Of a stretch of DNA of 6,584 nucleotides, positions 6,044 to 6,584 are shown in pieces. Position 1 is the first letter of the stretch, and each line of letters begins with the position of its first letter. Source of the DNA: Bacteroidales bacterium (GTDB taxonomy: Bacteria; Bacteroidota; Bacteroidia; Bacteroidales; FEN-979); NCBI GenBank assembly GCA_016926765.1, contig JAFGNY010000121.1, positions 1 to 6,584 of the forward strand, given 5' to 3'. The translations under genes and the position numbers were made by a program. The notes under the pieces are model-generated. The model was given only the letters and a program-made list of their open reading frames with translations. It was not told the DNA's origin and searched no databases.

Positions 6044-6584
6044 CTACAACACTACTATTTTCTTCACGGTAGCGCTTTTCCCTGATAAGAAGCGAAGCAC
6101 ATAGTTTCCTCTGCTAATTCCTTCAAGTTTCAGGCTGACCGATCTCATTCCGCTTGCCTCTTTTTCTAAGATCACTTTTCCTGTTTCATCCAGCATTTCG
6201 ATCTTCATGAACTTGAACGGTTTTGAAAACTGTACGGTCAGGATACCATGAACAGGATTAGGCATGACAGTTATTTCATGGCGTCCCTTGTTTTCATGGA
6301 TGGCGCCGATAACCGAATTGTTGGCTGTGATCAGCCAGAGGTCGGGATCGAAGAGCACGGAATCGGCCTGGAAGGGAATGATGATGTTGAACACCTCGCC
6401 GGAGAAGCTGTTCTCCAGGCGCAGGCTGGTGTCGGCCTCGCTGTTTTTCACCCGGATGGGCAGGGGGAGTTGGAAGAAGGAGACGGAGGGATGGGATTGT
6501 GTCTGGTCGATCTGCAGGGTGAGCGTATCGCCTGTCTGTTCCCAGTGGATCTGGTAAGAGGGGAATCCCTGGCCGGTGTACCAG
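6044..6584 (-). CDS. M1-metallopeptidase-like secreted protein, C-terminal part with T9SS domain
   Basis: This gene enters from the right edge and its N-terminal part is outside the window; 179 codons to a TAG stop are visible. The frame is open through base 6584, so the GTG near 6451 is an internal valine and not a start. The first 90 or so visible residues (WYTGQGFPSY, then QIDQTQSHPSVSFFQLPLPI at 24-43, and VLFDPDLWLI at 76-85) resemble the C-terminal part of M1-family aminopeptidase-like proteins of Bacteroidota. The zinc motifs HExxH and GxMEN are not in the window, so the peptidase call is by resemblance only. Residues about 103-179 form a type IX secretion sorting domain: the PNP start (VMPNPVHG, 106-113), LDETGKVI (131-138), GISRGNYVLRF (155-165) and the basic terminal KKIVVL. 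The mature protein should be exported across the outer membrane and released or anchored at the surface. Confidence 0.8.
   Translation of the reverse strand, partial: WYTGQGFPSYQIHWEQTGDTLTLQIDQTQSHPSVSFFQLPLPIRVKNSEADTSLRLENSFSGEVFNIIIPFQADSVLFDPDLWLITANNSVIGAIHENKGRHEITVMPNPVHGILTVQFSKPFKFMKIEMLDETGKVILEKEASGMRSVSLKLEGISRGNYVLRFLSGKSATVKKIVVL

Noticed and set aside
6449..6451. GTG as start of a small 135-residue secreted protein
   Set aside because: The same frame stays open to the window edge and the upstream residues continue family-like sequence, so the gene is longer and cut by the window.
6264..6557. Plus-strand frame opposite the type IX sorting-domain gene
   Set aside because: It has no recognisable motif, and the minus strand encodes a clear sorting domain and upstream M1-like sequence through the edge.

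Overview
The window looks like a chromosomal segment of a member of the Bacteroidota, most likely a Bacteroidales-type organism. The basis is a type IX secretion C-terminal sorting domain at the right edge, promoter-like boxes matching the Bacteroidota -7 consensus TAnnTTTG, a near absence of Shine-Dalgarno sequences, and a tgt - LptF/LptG permease neighbourhood that I associate with this phylum. Base composition is close to balanced. I see no mobile element, CRISPR array, tRNA or rRNA. No gene-free stretch exceeds 140 bases.

Layout: positions 1-139 are non-coding and hold a nine-unit octamer tandem repeat (65-136) directly behind the leftmost gene; I see nothing convincing in 1-64. A tight minus-strand operon runs right to left from 4081 to 140: tgt (tRNA-guanine transglycosylase), a GT39/GT83-like polytopic glycosyltransferase, and an LptF/LptG-family lipopolysaccharide export permease. 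The junctions are 7 bases and a one-base TGATG overlap. A 134-base divergent intergenic region (4082-4215) carries one promoter-like box per strand and an imperfect palindrome. Rightward from 4216 come a membrane-bound family 2 glycosyltransferase and an RNA polymerase sigma-70 family factor, overlapping by 10 bases. After a 29-base convergent gap, a minus-strand gene enters from the right edge. It is the C-terminal end of a secreted protein that resembles an M1-family metallopeptidase and ends in a type IX sorting domain.

Taken together, the segment is cell-envelope biased: two membrane glycosyltransferases and one LPS-export permease share transcription units with a tRNA-modification enzyme and a sigma factor. 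The most unusual feature is short-period tandem repeats. There are four distinct 7- or 8-bp families in 6.6 kb. Two of them sit back to back inside the coding sequence of the family 2 glycosyltransferase and form a 93-bp block (4333-4425) that starts and ends on codon boundaries and encodes a 31-residue linker. The Tgt protein also lacks the three zinc-binding cysteines of the classical bacterial enzyme.
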